Positions 37,745 to 45,682 of a DNA stretch of 64,000 bases are shown here, piece by piece; the first letter of the stretch is position 1, and the number at the start of each line of letters is the position of its first letter. Origin of the DNA: Mucilaginibacter straminoryzae (GTDB lineage: Bacteria > Bacteroidota > Bacteroidia > Sphingobacteriales > Sphingobacteriaceae); NCBI RefSeq assembly GCF_022953055.1, contig NZ_JALJEJ010000003.1, positions 186,001 through 250,000 of the forward strand, written 5' to 3'. The notes under the pieces were generated by a model. The model did no database searches and was not told where the DNA came from. It saw only the letters and a program-made list of their open reading frames with translations. The translations under genes and the position numbers were made by a program.

Positions 37745-37900
37745 TTGGCTTATGGCAGGTCTTCTGACTTGCTCCCCTTGGTTCAGTCTTCCCGTGGTTA
37801 AACAGTGACTATATGGATGAACCTCAGTTTTATGGAGCTTACAGCTGCGGGACAGTCACGGATTTACACCGTGTTCCCTTTTAATCCTTTATCATTTGTG
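37745..37900 (-). promoter_or_regulatory. Cobalamin riboswitch upstream of btuB
   Basis: On the minus strand: GGGAACACGGTG with GTAAATCCGTGACTGTCCCG, then GCTGTAAGCTCC, and the B12 box AGTCAGAAGACCTGCC near the 3' end (37754-37769). These are the conserved parts of the AdoCbl/MeCbl riboswitch (P3-P6 core and B12 box). The btuB ATG follows about 115 bases downstream. Binding of cobalamin is expected to lower expression of btuB and DUF6580. Confidence 0.93.
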
Positions 37901-37921
37901 ATAAAAGAACCAAAAGCGGTG

Positions 37922-37929
37922 CAAAAATA
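37922..37929 (-). promoter_or_regulatory. -7 box TATTTTTG for the btuB riboswitch transcript
   Basis: Exact TAnnTTTG on the minus strand, 20-30 bases before the riboswitch aptamer; likely transcription start near 37915. Confidence 0.6.
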
Positions 37930-37970
37930 GCAAAGAATCTGATATATTACTGCCATTAACTTAATTCGCG

Positions 37971-39215
37971 ATGAGGAAACTATTGCTGCTCCCATTCATG
38001 TTGTTCGCTGCTGTTTGTATGGCCCAGAGACCCGATACCGTTTTTCTGGAGAACATGTTAAAATCAAACTCCGGATTGTTCGAGCACATCCTGAAACACC
38101 CGACACATAACGAGGTGCAGATACTATATACACAGATTGACCGCGATGAACATAACATTCCTCACTTTAAATCTTACAGCTACCGACTGAACCCAAAACA
38201 CTACTTCTACCCTGCCAGTACGGTAAAATTACCTACCGCGATTTTCGCGCTTGAGAAATTAAAGGAGCTTGGCGTAAAAGGTTTGTCAAGAAATTCAGTG
38301 ATGATTACTGATAGCGCTGCCGAAAAGCAAACCAGAGTTACGACTGACTCTACCGCGAAGAATGGTAAGCCGAGTATTGAACAGTACATCAAAAAGATTT
38401 TGCTAGTAAGCGATAACGATGCTTATAACCGGTTGTATGAATTTGTAGGACGTGCCGAGATTAACAGCAAGCTGAAGAAGTACGGTTTTAACAATACACG
38501 GATTATTGGCCGCCTTGCAGTAGGTGATGGTGGCGAAAGTGCGCGTACAACAAATCCTGTCAAATTCTATGACGATGGTAAACTGGTTTATACCAAACCG
38601 CAGCAGTACGACAGCAACAATTATCCAATGCAGTTGGAGAACATGATACAGGGTAAAGGGTACCTGGATGCCAAAGACCGGTTAGTAATGAAGCCTTTTG
38701 ATTTTAGTGATAAAAATGTTTACCCACTTCAGGATCAGCAGGCTGTTTTGAAACGATTGTTATTACCCGAGGCATTCCCTGAAGCGGAACGTTTTAATCT
38801 AACCCCAGACGAATACAAGTTCATTTATAAATACATGAGTATGTTCCCTACCGAGAGCGATTATCCAAAGTATCAGCGCCCAGAATATTACCCGGCTTAC
38901 TGTAAATTTATTTTCTACGGTGCGGATAGTACAGCATCGATATCCCCAGATATCAGGATCTTTAATAAAGTTGGAGATTCCTACGGTTACGACATCGATA
39001 ATGCTTACGTGGTAGACTTTAAAAATAAGGTAGAATTTATACTGACTGCCGTAGTGCAATCTAATGAAGATGGGATTTATAATGATAACAAGTATGAGTA
39101 TGATACCGTTTGCCTCCCTTTTTTAAAGAACCTGGGAAAGGTGATTTACGAGTATGAATTGAAGCGCCCGCGCCAGCACAAACCCAACCTGGCTAAGTTT
39201 AAATTCAAATATTAG
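37971..39215 (+). CDS. Secreted serine hydrolase, class A beta-lactamase fold
   Basis: 414 aa with signal peptide (MRKLLLLPFMLFAAVCMAQ). Active-site SxxK motif in PASTVKLPTA, SDN motif in LLVSDNDAYNRLYEF, and a later KxG-like region (FNKVGDSYGYDID). Longer than true class A beta-lactamases (~290 aa) because of a ~90-residue stretch between SDN and KxG regions. Beta-lactam resistance is not implied; may be a periplasmic peptidase/esterase. Divergent from btuB. Confidence 0.78.
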   Translation: MRKLLLLPFMLFAAVCMAQRPDTVFLENMLKSNSGLFEHILKHPTHNEVQILYTQIDRDEHNIPHFKSYSYRLNPKHYFYPASTVKLPTAIFALEKLKELGVKGLSRNSVMITDSAAEKQTRVTTDSTAKNGKPSIEQYIKKILLVSDNDAYNRLYEFVGRAEINSKLKKYGFNNTRIIGRLAVGDGGESARTTNPVKFYDDGKLVYTKPQQYDSNNYPMQLENMIQGKGYLDAKDRLVMKPFDFSDKNVYPLQDQQAVLKRLLLPEAFPEAERFNLTPDEYKFIYKYMSMFPTESDYPKYQRPEYYPAYCKFIFYGADSTASISPDIRIFNKVGDSYGYDIDNAYVVDFKNKVEFILTAVVQSNEDGIYNDNKYEYDTVCLPFLKNLGKVIYEYELKRPRQHKPNLAKFKFKY

Positions 39216-39310
39216 CGCAGATGAATTGAGTCCATTGATTTTCATAAAAGGAAAACTATCGCGCCAACTGTTATGTTTATTGGTTGTATTTAACCTATAA
39301 AACATTTATT

Positions 39311-40066
39311 ATGGCAACTACAGCATTAGAACGCACAACCATGTATAACGGCTCTTCCGGGCATGGTTCAGTAAATATCAACTGGCCGGAACGCTATGTT
39401 TCTATCGCCGCAGGCGTAAAACTTGCTTTTTCTGGCTTAACACATATTTTTAAAAGCCCGTTTACTAGTGTGTTGAAATTAGGCGCCGGTGGTTACCTGG
39501 TTAACAGGGGCATTACCGGTCATTGCGAACTTTATTCGAAAATTGGTAAACATACCACCGAACCTGTGAATGTAAATATCCGCACGTCGTTTACGGTAAA
39601 TAAACCACGGCATGAGGTGTACGAATTCTGGCGCCAGTTAGATAACCTGCCGCTATTTATGAAGCACCTAGAAAGTGTAGAAATATTGGATCAAACACGT
39701 TCACATTGGGTGCTGAAATTGCCGACGAATATCGCAACCGTTAGCTGGGATGCGGAAATCGTTAATGACGAACCTGGACAGGTAATCGGATGGAGTTCTT
39801 TACCGGGTTCTATCATCGACAATGCCGGTAAGGTAACGTTTAAAGACGGAATGGAAGAAGGTACCACACTGGTAGATGTGGTAATCAGTTATCAACCTCC
39901 GGCTGGCGGTGTGGGTACAGGAGTAGCCCATATCTTGAGCCCTTTATTTAAAAACATGGTTGATAATGATGTCCGTAACTTTAAGCAATATATGGATATT
40001 GAAGAAACAGTGAGCATTGCCCAGGATGCAGAAGGGCGACCGTTAGCGGTTGGTTTTCCAAGCTAA
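39311..40066 (+). CDS. SRPBCC-domain protein with N-terminal YgaP/DUF2892-like segment
   Basis: 251 aa from the ATG at 39311 (the longer frame to 39284 is not needed). Residues ~20-80 resemble a DUF2892/YgaP-like membrane segment (NWPERYVSIAAGVKLAFSG, GAGGYLVNRGITGHC); residues ~90-230 form an SRPBCC/polyketide-cyclase fold (NVNIRTSFTVNKPRHEVYEF, WRQLDNLPLFMKHLESVE). Such proteins are common in Bacteroidetes and proteobacteria, of unknown ligand. Confidence 0.82.
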   Translation: MATTALERTTMYNGSSGHGSVNINWPERYVSIAAGVKLAFSGLTHIFKSPFTSVLKLGAGGYLVNRGITGHCELYSKIGKHTTEPVNVNIRTSFTVNKPRHEVYEFWRQLDNLPLFMKHLESVEILDQTRSHWVLKLPTNIATVSWDAEIVNDEPGQVIGWSSLPGSIIDNAGKVTFKDGMEEGTTLVDVVISYQPPAGGVGTGVAHILSPLFKNMVDNDVRNFKQYMDIEETVSIAQDAEGRPLAVGFPS

Positions 40067-40070
40067 TAAC

Positions 40071-40101
40071 AAGAAACCCCGGCAATTTTCCGGGGTTTCT
40101 T
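40071..40101. terminator. Bidirectional terminator between SRPBCC gene and lipoprotein gene
   Basis: Perfect 12-bp stem AAGAAACCCCGG (40071-40082) with CCGGGGTTTCTT (40090-40101), loop CAATTTT; A/T runs on both ends. Serves two convergent genes. Confidence 0.88.
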
Positions 40102-40108
40102 GTTTATA

Positions 40109-40549
40109 TTAAAACCTTCTTAAAATATAGGTTCTATTTTTCTTTACGTAGGGGTAATTTGCACTGTCCTTCGGGCATGGTGCATAGCGGTCGTTAGGTG
40201 TAAATACGCTGGTAGCAGATAAATCGGTACGGATAATATCAAACGTGGCCTGGCTCACCAATTGGTCGCCGTTGAATAGCAACACCAGGCAAATATCATC
40301 ATGGTTAAAGATCCCGGCCAGCATAATATCCTGGTAGTGTTTAGCCAGCGTCTTATCCAGCATCTTTTTAGAGCTGTACGGACCTAGCACATATACCTTA
40401 TCCCATTTCACCTCGTTGTACTTGCTCAACTTCAGTATGCCTTTATCTTTTTGCAAGCCTTCCTCTACAAAACCGCGAAGTTTACCCGCACCATGGTCGT
40501 TACAGGAAAACAGCAATAAGCTCAGCGCTATAAATAACAGTTTTTTCAT
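40109..40549 (-). CDS. Hypothetical lipoprotein
   Basis: 146 aa from the ATG at 40549. Lipoprotein signal peptide MKKLLFIALSLLLFSC (Cys at the lipobox). Rest is a small alpha/beta domain with KVYVLGPYSSKKMLDKTL and DICLVLLFNGDQLV. No family recognised. The frame runs to a GTG at 40561, but an exact -7 box at 40563-40570 leaves no room for a leader there, supporting the ATG. Confidence 0.78.
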   Translation of the reverse strand: MKKLLFIALSLLLFSCNDHGAGKLRGFVEEGLQKDKGILKLSKYNEVKWDKVYVLGPYSSKKMLDKTLAKHYQDIMLAGIFNHDDICLVLLFNGDQLVSQATFDIIRTDLSATSVFTPNDRYAPCPKDSANYPYVKKNRTYILRRF

Positions 40550-40562
40550 TTGTTCTATCACA

Positions 40563-40570
40563 CAAAACTA
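40563..40570 (-). promoter_or_regulatory. -7 box TAGTTTTG for the lipoprotein gene
   Basis: Exact TAnnTTTG on the minus strand, 13 bases before the ATG at 40549, immediately after the rplT terminator. Confidence 0.55.
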
Positions 40571-40573
40571 CAC

Positions 40574-40603
40574 AAAAAAAGCCTCCCGGTTTGGTGGGAA
40601 GCT
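40574..40603 (-). terminator. Terminator of the thrS-infC-rpmI-rplT operon
   Basis: Minus-strand hairpin AGCTTCCC-ACCAAACC-GGGAGGCT (one G-U pair) followed by TTTTTTT, 25 bases after the rplT stop. Confidence 0.8.
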
Positions 40604-40627
40604 TTTTCGCTAAATATTTATTTCAGC

Positions 40628-40972
40628 TTACTTTACAGCGTCAACAATAGCTTTGAACGCATCTGGATTGTTCATTGCTAAGTCAGCCAATACTTTACGG
40701 TTTAAACCGATTTCTTTAGCTGCTAACTTACCCATTAATTGTGAGTAAGAGATACCGTGCTGACGGGCGCCAGCGTTAATACGCTGAATCCATAAAGCTC
40801 TGAATTCTCTTTTTTTGGTTTTACGGTCGCGGTAAGCGTACTGTAAACCTTTTTCAACTGTGTTTTTGGCAACGGTGTAAACCTTGCTTCTTGAACCCCA
40901 ATAACCTTTGGCGAGGTTCATGATTTTTTTCCTGCGTCTTCTCGACGCTACTGCGTTAACTGAACGTGGCAT
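40628..40972 (-). CDS. rplT: 50S ribosomal protein L20
   Basis: 114 aa. Typical L20: [32 protein letters not shown], and [21 protein letters not shown]. Binds 23S rRNA early in 50S assembly; in E. coli it represses its own operon. Last gene of the thrS-infC-rpmI-rplT operon. Confidence 0.98.
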   Translation of the reverse strand: MPRSVNAVASRRRRKKIMNLAKGYWGSRSKVYTVAKNTVEKGLQYAYRDRKTKKREFRALWIQRINAGARQHGISYSQLMGKLAAKEIGLNRKVLADLAMNNPDAFKAIVDAVK

Positions 40973-41053
40973 TTTCTGCTGTTTTTGGTAGTGAGTGCCC
41001 GATAACCAACCGGATCTTTTTGTACTCTAATACCTGGTTAAAAAATTAATTAA

Positions 41054-41254
41054 TTACTTTCCGATACAAAGCATACGTTTTACGTTACCCATGTCGGCAT
41101 CAGACACTAGACTGGTGTGACCAAGGGCACGCTTACGTTTAGTAGACATCTTGGTTAAGATGTGGCTTTTGTATGCGTTTTTTCTTGCAATTTTACCTGT
41201 TCCAGTAAGCTTAAAGCGCTTTTTGGCACTGGAATTGGTTTTCATTTTTGGCAT
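41054..41254 (-). CDS. rpmI: 50S ribosomal protein L35
   Basis: 66 aa, starts [20 protein letters not shown] and contains [24 protein letters not shown] basic sequence. Standard size. Separated from infC by a 131-base gap that holds an inverted repeat, unusual inside this operon, and from rplT by 81 bases. Confidence 0.98.
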   Translation of the reverse strand: MPKMKTNSSAKKRFKLTGTGKIARKNAYKSHILTKMSTKRKRALGHTSLVSDADMGNVKRMLCIGK

Positions 41255-41270
41255 AACTGTTTATATATTT

Positions 41271-41381
41271 AATGTGCAGATGTCCAAATATGCAAATGTG
41301 CATATTATTCCGCCTGCGGGTTTTGCTTGTTTTAGCACAATTTCATCTGCACATCTGCACATTTGAAATTTGCACATTTAA
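41271..41381. repeat. Inverted repeat AATGTGCAGATG...CATCTGCACATT between infC and rpmI
   Basis: AATGTGCAGATG (41271-41282) and its exact reverse complement (41352-41363), with further copies of the words TGCACAT/ATGTGCA in the same interval (TGCAAATGTGCA near 41291, CATCTGCACATCTGCACATT at 41344-41363, TTTGCACATTT at 41370-41380). No ORF. Lies within the operon transcript and could form a large RNA stem. Confidence 0.7.
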
Positions 41382-41385
41382 ATAA

Positions 41386-41955
41386 TTATTTCTTACCTGC
41401 TTTAGGAGCAACGGTTAAAAACATCCGTTTACCTTCCAGCTTAGGTAATTGTTCTACTTTACCAACTTCTTCTAAAGCCTGTGCAAAACGTAGTAACAAA
41501 ATTTCACCTTGTTCTTTGTAAACAATCGCGCGACCTTTAAAGTGCACGTATGCTCTTACCTTCTCGCCGCTTTCCAGGAATTTAATGGCGTGTTTCAGCT
41601 TAAATTCAAAGTCGTGCTCGTCAGTATTCGGTCCGAAACGGATTTCTTTAATTACCGTTTGCTTAGCGTTGCTTTTTATCTCTTTGAGCTTTTTCTTTTG
41701 CTCATAGATGAACTTGTTATAATCAATCACCTTACAAACCGGCGGGTTTGCGTTTGGTGAAATTTCAACTAAATCCAGCTCCTGTTCTTCCGCTATGGCC
41801 AGCGCATCTCTTAAAGAATAAACGCCAGGCTCCACATTATCGCCAACCAGGCGAACTTCCTGCGCACGGATGAATTGGTTAATGTTATGTTCCGCTTCCT
41901 TTTTTTTGAAAGGAGGACGCGGCCCTCTGCTAAAATTCGGTCTGTTTAATGCCAA
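41386..41955 (-). CDS. infC: Translation initiation factor IF-3, TTG start
   Basis: 189 aa. Core IF-3 sequence: [56 protein letters not shown] and [10 protein letters not shown]. Keeps non-initiator tRNA and wrong starts off the 30S. The only possible start is non-AUG: there is no in-frame ATG before residue ~176, so translation begins at TTG (41953-41955), one base after the thrS stop. A rare start codon is a known IF-3 self-control device (AUU in E. coli). The N-terminus is unusually basic and Pro/Arg-rich. Confidence 0.95.
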   Translation of the reverse strand: MALNRPNFSRGPRPPFKKKEAEHNINQFIRAQEVRLVGDNVEPGVYSLRDALAIAEEQELDLVEISPNANPPVCKVIDYNKFIYEQKKKLKEIKSNAKQTVIKEIRFGPNTDEHDFEFKLKHAIKFLESGEKVRAYVHFKGRAIVYKEQGEILLLRFAQALEEVGKVEQLPKLEGKRMFLTVAPKAGKK

Positions 41956-41956
41956 G

Positions 41957-43882
41957 TTATACTGTTGTTTCTTTAATAATCTGTTGTTTAAACTCTTCTA
42001 TAGTTAAACTTCCTAAATCGCCCTGCCCATGTTTACGAACGGAGATAGTGCCTTCACTAGCCTCTTTCTCGCCAACAATAAGCATGTAGGGTATCTTTTT
42101 GACTTCAGCATCGCGGATTTTACGCCCGATCTTCTCATCTCTGAAATCAATTAGCCCGCGAATATCGGAATTTTTTAATTCATCTGAAAGTTTTTTTGCA
42201 TAGTCCTCAAATTTTTCAGATATAGGTAATATGGTATACTGCTCTGGCGACAACCACAACGGGAAGTTACCTGCGCAGTGCTCGATCAATACTGCTACAA
42301 AGCGCTCCATGGAACCAAATGGTGCACGGTGAATCATTACCGGGCGGTGCTTTAAGTTATCGCTGCCGGTATACTCCAACTCGAAACGTTCCGGAAGGTT
42401 GTAATCTACCTGGATAGTACCTAACTGCCATTTACGGCCAAGGGCATCTTTCACCATGAAGTCCAGCTTTGGGCCATAGAATGCTGCTTCACCAAGTTCG
42501 GTAACGGTTGGTAAACCTTTCTCTTCGGCGGCTTCTTTAATGGCTTGTTCAGCAATAGCCCAATTCTCGTCAGAACCGATGTATTTCGCCTTGTTCTCCG
42601 GATCACGAAGTGAAATCTGAGCAGTATAATCTTCAAAGCCTAATGCATTGAAAACGTAAAGTACCAGGTCAATCACCTTCATAAACTCCTCTTTCACCTG
42701 ATCCGGGCGGCAAAATAAATGGGCATCGTCCTGAGTAAATCCGCGTACCCTTGTCAGACCATGCAGCTCGCCGCTTTGTTCGTAACGGTAAACAGTACCG
42801 AATTCTGCATAACGAACCGGCAGGTCTTTGTAAGAACGCGGTTTAGTTTTATATATCTCGCAGTGGTGCGGGCAGTTCATCGGTTTCAGGAAGAACTCCT
42901 CACCCTCTTGCGGGGTTTTTATCGGCTGAAAACTATCCTTGCCATATTTCTCATAGTGACCGGAAGTTACATAAAGGTTTTTATGACCGATGTGCGGTGT
43001 GATCACCTGCTCGTAACCCGCTTTCACTTGTGCACGCTGCAAAAAGTTCACCAGGCGTTCGCGCAAAGCAGTTCCCTTTGGTAGCCAAAGTGGCAAGCCC
43101 ATACCCACTTTTTCTGAGAAGGCAAAAAGCTCTAATTCTTTACCTAATTTACGGTGGTCACGCTTTTTAGCTTCTTCTATAAGCTTCAGATAATCTGTGA
43201 GTTCACTCGCTTTAGGGAAAGTAACGCCGTAGATTCGGGTTAACTGCTTACGGGTCTCGTCGCCGCGCCAGTAAGCGCCTGCTACGTTCATCAGTTTTAC
43301 CGCTTTGATGAAGCCGGTATTAGGGATATGCGGACCACGGCAAAGATCGGTAAAGTTACCTTGCGAATAAAAAGTAATGGAACCGTCAGGCAGGTCCTTG
43401 ATCAGATCAAGCTTGTACTCGTCGCCTTTTTCGGTGAAATATTCAATCGCGTCCGCTTTGCTCACCGGCTTACGGATGTAATCTTCTTTAGCCTTAGCCA
43501 ACTCGATCATCTTGTCTTCGATGGCCTTGAAATCTTCTTGCGAAAATACACGGTCACCAAAATCTACGTCGTAATAAAAGCCGGTTTCAATAGCCGGACC
43601 AATACCAAATTTGGTGCCCGGATAAAGCGCTTCTAAAGCTTCGGCCATTAAGTGAGCAGACGAATGCCAGAAGGTAGATTTACCGTTGGCGTCGTTCCAG
43701 GTCAACAGTTTTACTGCCGAATCATGCTCGATGGGGCGGGTGGCGTCCCAAACCTGGCCGTTTACTTCGGCCGCTAATACGTTACGTGCTAAACCCTCTG
43801 AAATAGATTGGGCAATTTGCATGGATGTAATTCCCTTGTCATACTGACGAACGGAACCATCAGGAAGTGTAATGTTAATCAT
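41957..43882 (-). CDS. thrS: Threonyl-tRNA synthetase
   Basis: 641 aa, class II aaRS with TGS domain ([20 protein letters not shown]), the editing domain ([18 protein letters not shown], HxxxH; later Cys/His in LCRGPHIPN), catalytic core with motif 2 (FRYE-like [18 protein letters not shown]), motif 3 ([14 protein letters not shown] preceded by [11 protein letters not shown]), zinc ligands (PMNCPHH, HRAPFG), and anticodon-binding C-terminus. First gene of the operon with infC one base downstream. Confidence 0.98.
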   Translation of the reverse strand: MINITLPDGSVRQYDKGITSMQIAQSISEGLARNVLAAEVNGQVWDATRPIEHDSAVKLLTWNDANGKSTFWHSSAHLMAEALEALYPGTKFGIGPAIETGFYYDVDFGDRVFSQEDFKAIEDKMIELAKAKEDYIRKPVSKADAIEYFTEKGDEYKLDLIKDLPDGSITFYSQGNFTDLCRGPHIPNTGFIKAVKLMNVAGAYWRGDETRKQLTRIYGVTFPKASELTDYLKLIEEAKKRDHRKLGKELELFAFSEKVGMGLPLWLPKGTALRERLVNFLQRAQVKAGYEQVITPHIGHKNLYVTSGHYEKYGKDSFQPIKTPQEGEEFFLKPMNCPHHCEIYKTKPRSYKDLPVRYAEFGTVYRYEQSGELHGLTRVRGFTQDDAHLFCRPDQVKEEFMKVIDLVLYVFNALGFEDYTAQISLRDPENKAKYIGSDENWAIAEQAIKEAAEEKGLPTVTELGEAAFYGPKLDFMVKDALGRKWQLGTIQVDYNLPERFELEYTGSDNLKHRPVMIHRAPFGSMERFVAVLIEHCAGNFPLWLSPEQYTILPISEKFEDYAKKLSDELKNSDIRGLIDFRDEKIGRKIRDAEVKKIPYMLIVGEKEASEGTISVRKHGQGDLGSLTIEEFKQQIIKETTV

Positions 43883-43900
43883 CTACAACTATGATTTGCG

Positions 43901-43938
43901 GCCTCTCCCTAAATCCCTCTCCAACAGAGAGGGACTTT
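43901..43938 (+). repeat. Single copy of the REP-like repeat in the thrS leader
   Basis: GGCCTCTCCCTAAATCCCTC, then TCCAACAGAGAGGGACTTT; same polarity as the units at 3129 and 16209. It lies 18 bases upstream of the thrS ATG and would fold in the leader RNA. Confidence 0.8.
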
Positions 43939-43978
43939 GTTAAAAGTCGCAGGTTCAAAAATTAAATTGTTTTTAGTC

Positions 43979-43998
43979 GATCACCTACGAGAGTGATC
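43979..43998 (-). promoter_or_regulatory. Hairpin in the thrS leader
   Basis: GATCAC-CTACGAGA-GTGATC, 6-bp perfect stem, near the 5' end of the predicted thrS leader transcript. Could be an RNA element; no known class recognised. Confidence 0.3.
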
Positions 43999-44010
43999 TT
44001 CGTTCAATTG

Positions 44011-44018
44011 CAAAGATA
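44011..44018 (-). promoter_or_regulatory. -7 box TATCTTTG for the thrS operon
   Basis: Exact TAnnTTTG on the minus strand. Predicted start near 44004 gives a leader of ~120 bases in front of thrS, containing the hairpin at 43979 and the repeat at 43901. Confidence 0.6.
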
Positions 44019-44027
44019 TAATAATTT

Positions 44028-44076
44028 GATTGATTAAGCTGATTAAAGACCGATTACACCGATTGAGGCTGATTAG
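44028..44076. repeat. Degenerate GATTA-word repeat
   Basis: Direct repeats of GATTA/GATTG words (TTGATTGATTAAGCTGATTA, GACCGATTACACCGATTGAG, GCTGATTAGG) just upstream of the thrS promoter. Low complexity, no ORF. Confidence 0.5.
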
Positions 44077-44086
44077 GTGAAGACTT

Positions 44087-44359
44087 TCATATCTTTTTAA
44101 GTAGTTCGGACAAACTATTGGCAGTTGCGTGATAGTTTTCCCACACTTCTTTGCGATGCTGACTGATGTAGGAACTCAGCCCCTCACCTTTTGTGGCTTT
44201 TTCAAGCATGGCGTTAACATGCTCCCGACCGGTTTTATCAGCGGAATAAAAGTAGTATACGCCTTTCTGAAACTGAACGATGATCCCGTTCCGATATTCA
44301 GCATAAGCCACAACGCCGGTCGGGTGGTTGGATTGATAGGGCTGCATTTTAACGCTCAT
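44087..44359 (-). CDS. Small protein with KTSC-like domain
   Basis: 90 aa from the ATG at 44359 (the frame is open upstream to 44419, but that extension would cross a terminator hairpin and is Trp/Cys-rich and unlikely). The stretch VVAYAEYRNGIIVQFQKGVY with FYSADKTGREHVNAML resembles a KTSC domain, known from phage and lysyl-tRNA-synthetase-like contexts. Function unknown. Confidence 0.65.
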   Translation of the reverse strand: MSVKMQPYQSNHPTGVVAYAEYRNGIIVQFQKGVYYFYSADKTGREHVNAMLEKATKGEGLSSYISQHRKEVWENYHATANSLSELLKKI

Positions 44360-44388
44360 GTTGTTTAAACAGCAAAACTGCTGCCAGC

Positions 44389-44412
44389 AAAAAAAGGCCC
44401 CATCGCGGGGCC
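44389..44412 (-). terminator. Terminator after GLPGLI-like gene
   Basis: Minus-strand GGCCCC-GCGAT-GGGGCC followed by TTTTTTTG; 31 bases after the stop of the gene at 44443. Confidence 0.85.
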
Positions 44413-44442
44413 AAAACAAACTAATTGATAAGGAGTAGAATT

Positions 44443-45186
44443 TTAGTTTCCGAACCTAAATGAACTGCCGCCAGACTGCTGCATTTTCTTCATCAACTCT
44501 TCCTGCTTCGCTTTATACGCTTCAGCAGTAATGGGTTTGGCGTCCTTTGGTAAGGCCAGTTCTTTATCTTTCACCTTGTAGTATTCAATAGAAGTGGCTT
44601 CCACCGTGTTTCTGTTGTTATTAACCGCAAGCACAACGCCTTCTGTCCAGTAAGGTAATAGCGGGGACGCATTAAACTTTAGATCATTAGTATACCATAG
44701 CTCGGTTACGCCGGTCTTATTTTTAATGATGGCTTTTTTGCAGTTGAAACCGATAATGGTTTTCGTCTGGTCGGTTTTTTCTACGGTATCAGCTGCCGAG
44801 CCTAATTTGCTTTCCATTAAATAGTTCTCGCCATCCAGCGGGATATATTCAAGAATCTTATTCTCTGAAAAATTGTAATAAACCTTGCGGTTAGATCCCA
44901 TAGACATAATCCGGACACCGCCGGGCAGACCATTGCTAACATCTCCCCCGTCATACTTTTGATAGCGTGCGCCGTTGGCATTAAACACCAGCTCGAACTC
45001 GGTGGTCATTTTATCCGGCATGGTGAAACCACTGCCGTTAGTAGCGGTAGCACTTTGACCAGGTGCGGCTTTGATACGTAACTGAGAAACCTGTTTATAA
45101 TAAATAACGCCCGAAGTTTTATCCTGGGCCTGGAGCGCATTACTGGTAAAAAGCACCAACAGTGCGCAGAAGATTTGCTTAAACAT
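44443..45186 (-). CDS. GLPGLI-like secreted protein
   Basis: 247 aa with signal peptide (MFKQIFCALLVLFTSNALQAQ). The order GVIYYKQVSQL, KTIIGFNCKKAIIKNKTGV, TELWYTNDLKF and the PLLPYWTEGVVLAV segment parallels the GLPGLI family, though the name motif itself is not preserved. These proteins are small periplasmic/outer-membrane proteins of unknown role in Bacteroidetes. C-terminal Lys/Gln-rich helix and Gly/Ser tail. Its promoter carries two tandem palindromes (45224-45254). Confidence 0.72.
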   Translation of the reverse strand: MFKQIFCALLVLFTSNALQAQDKTSGVIYYKQVSQLRIKAAPGQSATATNGSGFTMPDKMTTEFELVFNANGARYQKYDGGDVSNGLPGGVRIMSMGSNRKVYYNFSENKILEYIPLDGENYLMESKLGSAADTVEKTDQTKTIIGFNCKKAIIKNKTGVTELWYTNDLKFNASPLLPYWTEGVVLAVNNNRNTVEATSIEYYKVKDKELALPKDAKPITAEAYKAKQEELMKKMQQSGGSSFRFGN

Positions 45187-45213
45187 TGCTGTAAGGTTTT
45201 AATTTTCTTACCG

Positions 45214-45221
45214 CAAGTATA
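45214..45221 (-). promoter_or_regulatory. Near-match -7 box TATACTTG for the GLPGLI-like gene
   Basis: One mismatch to TAnnTTTG, minus strand, 27 bases before the ATG at 45186. Next to tandem operator-like palindromes. Confidence 0.45.
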
Positions 45222-45223
45222 TA

Positions 45224-45254
45224 ACTAATTTCTTAGTAGAACTAATTTATTAGT
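45224..45254 (-). promoter_or_regulatory. Two tandem palindromes ACTAANNNNTTAGT: operator-like site
   Basis: ACTAATTTCTTAGT (45224-45237) and ACTAATTTATTAGT (45241-45254), each a 14-bp inverted repeat, three bases apart. They lie immediately upstream of the -7 box of the GLPGLI-like gene, covering the -12 to -42 region, as expected for a repressor. The spacing fits two dimers of a winged-helix repressor such as a BlaI/MecI-type protein (inference; no such gene in the window). Confidence 0.6.
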
Positions 45255-45277
45255 TTATTTTAACTTTTTTTAACAGT

Positions 45278-45646
45278 TTAAAGATTTTTGTACGCCTTTG
45301 ATTCAAATCTTGAGCTGAACTTTACACTTTTAAACAAAATAATCGTTATTGTAATGTCGAATAGAAGAGAAATAATTTCAAATAATGTAACAAGCCAATT
45401 GTTATGAAATTTTTCTACAATATCAATTATTATTAAAGATTCGAGCAAGGTAACTACCAAAGTAACCCAGCGCATCCAAGGATACTGTAAAGAGATGAGT
45501 AAAGTTAACACAACTCCAATTAGTAAACTTATCATTATTCCTTGAATAGAAGAATGGGTTAAGATACTTGGCATAACACCTACAGCAGTTGATATAATAG
45601 ATAGAATGGTGGCTATTTTATAATACTGGTTACTACTACTATCCAT
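45278..45646 (-). CDS. Hypothetical four-helix membrane protein, AT-rich
   Basis: 122 aa, not recognised. Four predicted membrane helices (around residues 10-28, 34-50, 58-75, 90-108), no signal or domain motif. Base composition is visibly more AT-rich than neighbours and codon use favours A/T endings, which may mean recent gain. Stands between the GLPGLI-like and LutA-like genes on the same strand. Confidence 0.6.
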   Translation of the reverse strand: MDSSSNQYYKIATILSIISTAVGVMPSILTHSSIQGIMISLLIGVVLTLLISLQYPWMRWVTLVVTLLESLIIIDIVEKFHNNWLVTLFEIISLLFDITITIILFKSVKFSSRFESKAYKNL

Positions 45647-45682
45647 TGCTATTGATTTAATTTAGTCTCACCTCGAAACCGT

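Noticed and set aside
43883..44010. T-box riboswitch before thrS
   Set aside because: No specifier loop, T-box sequence or terminator/antiterminator pair seen; T-boxes are also not expected in this phylum.
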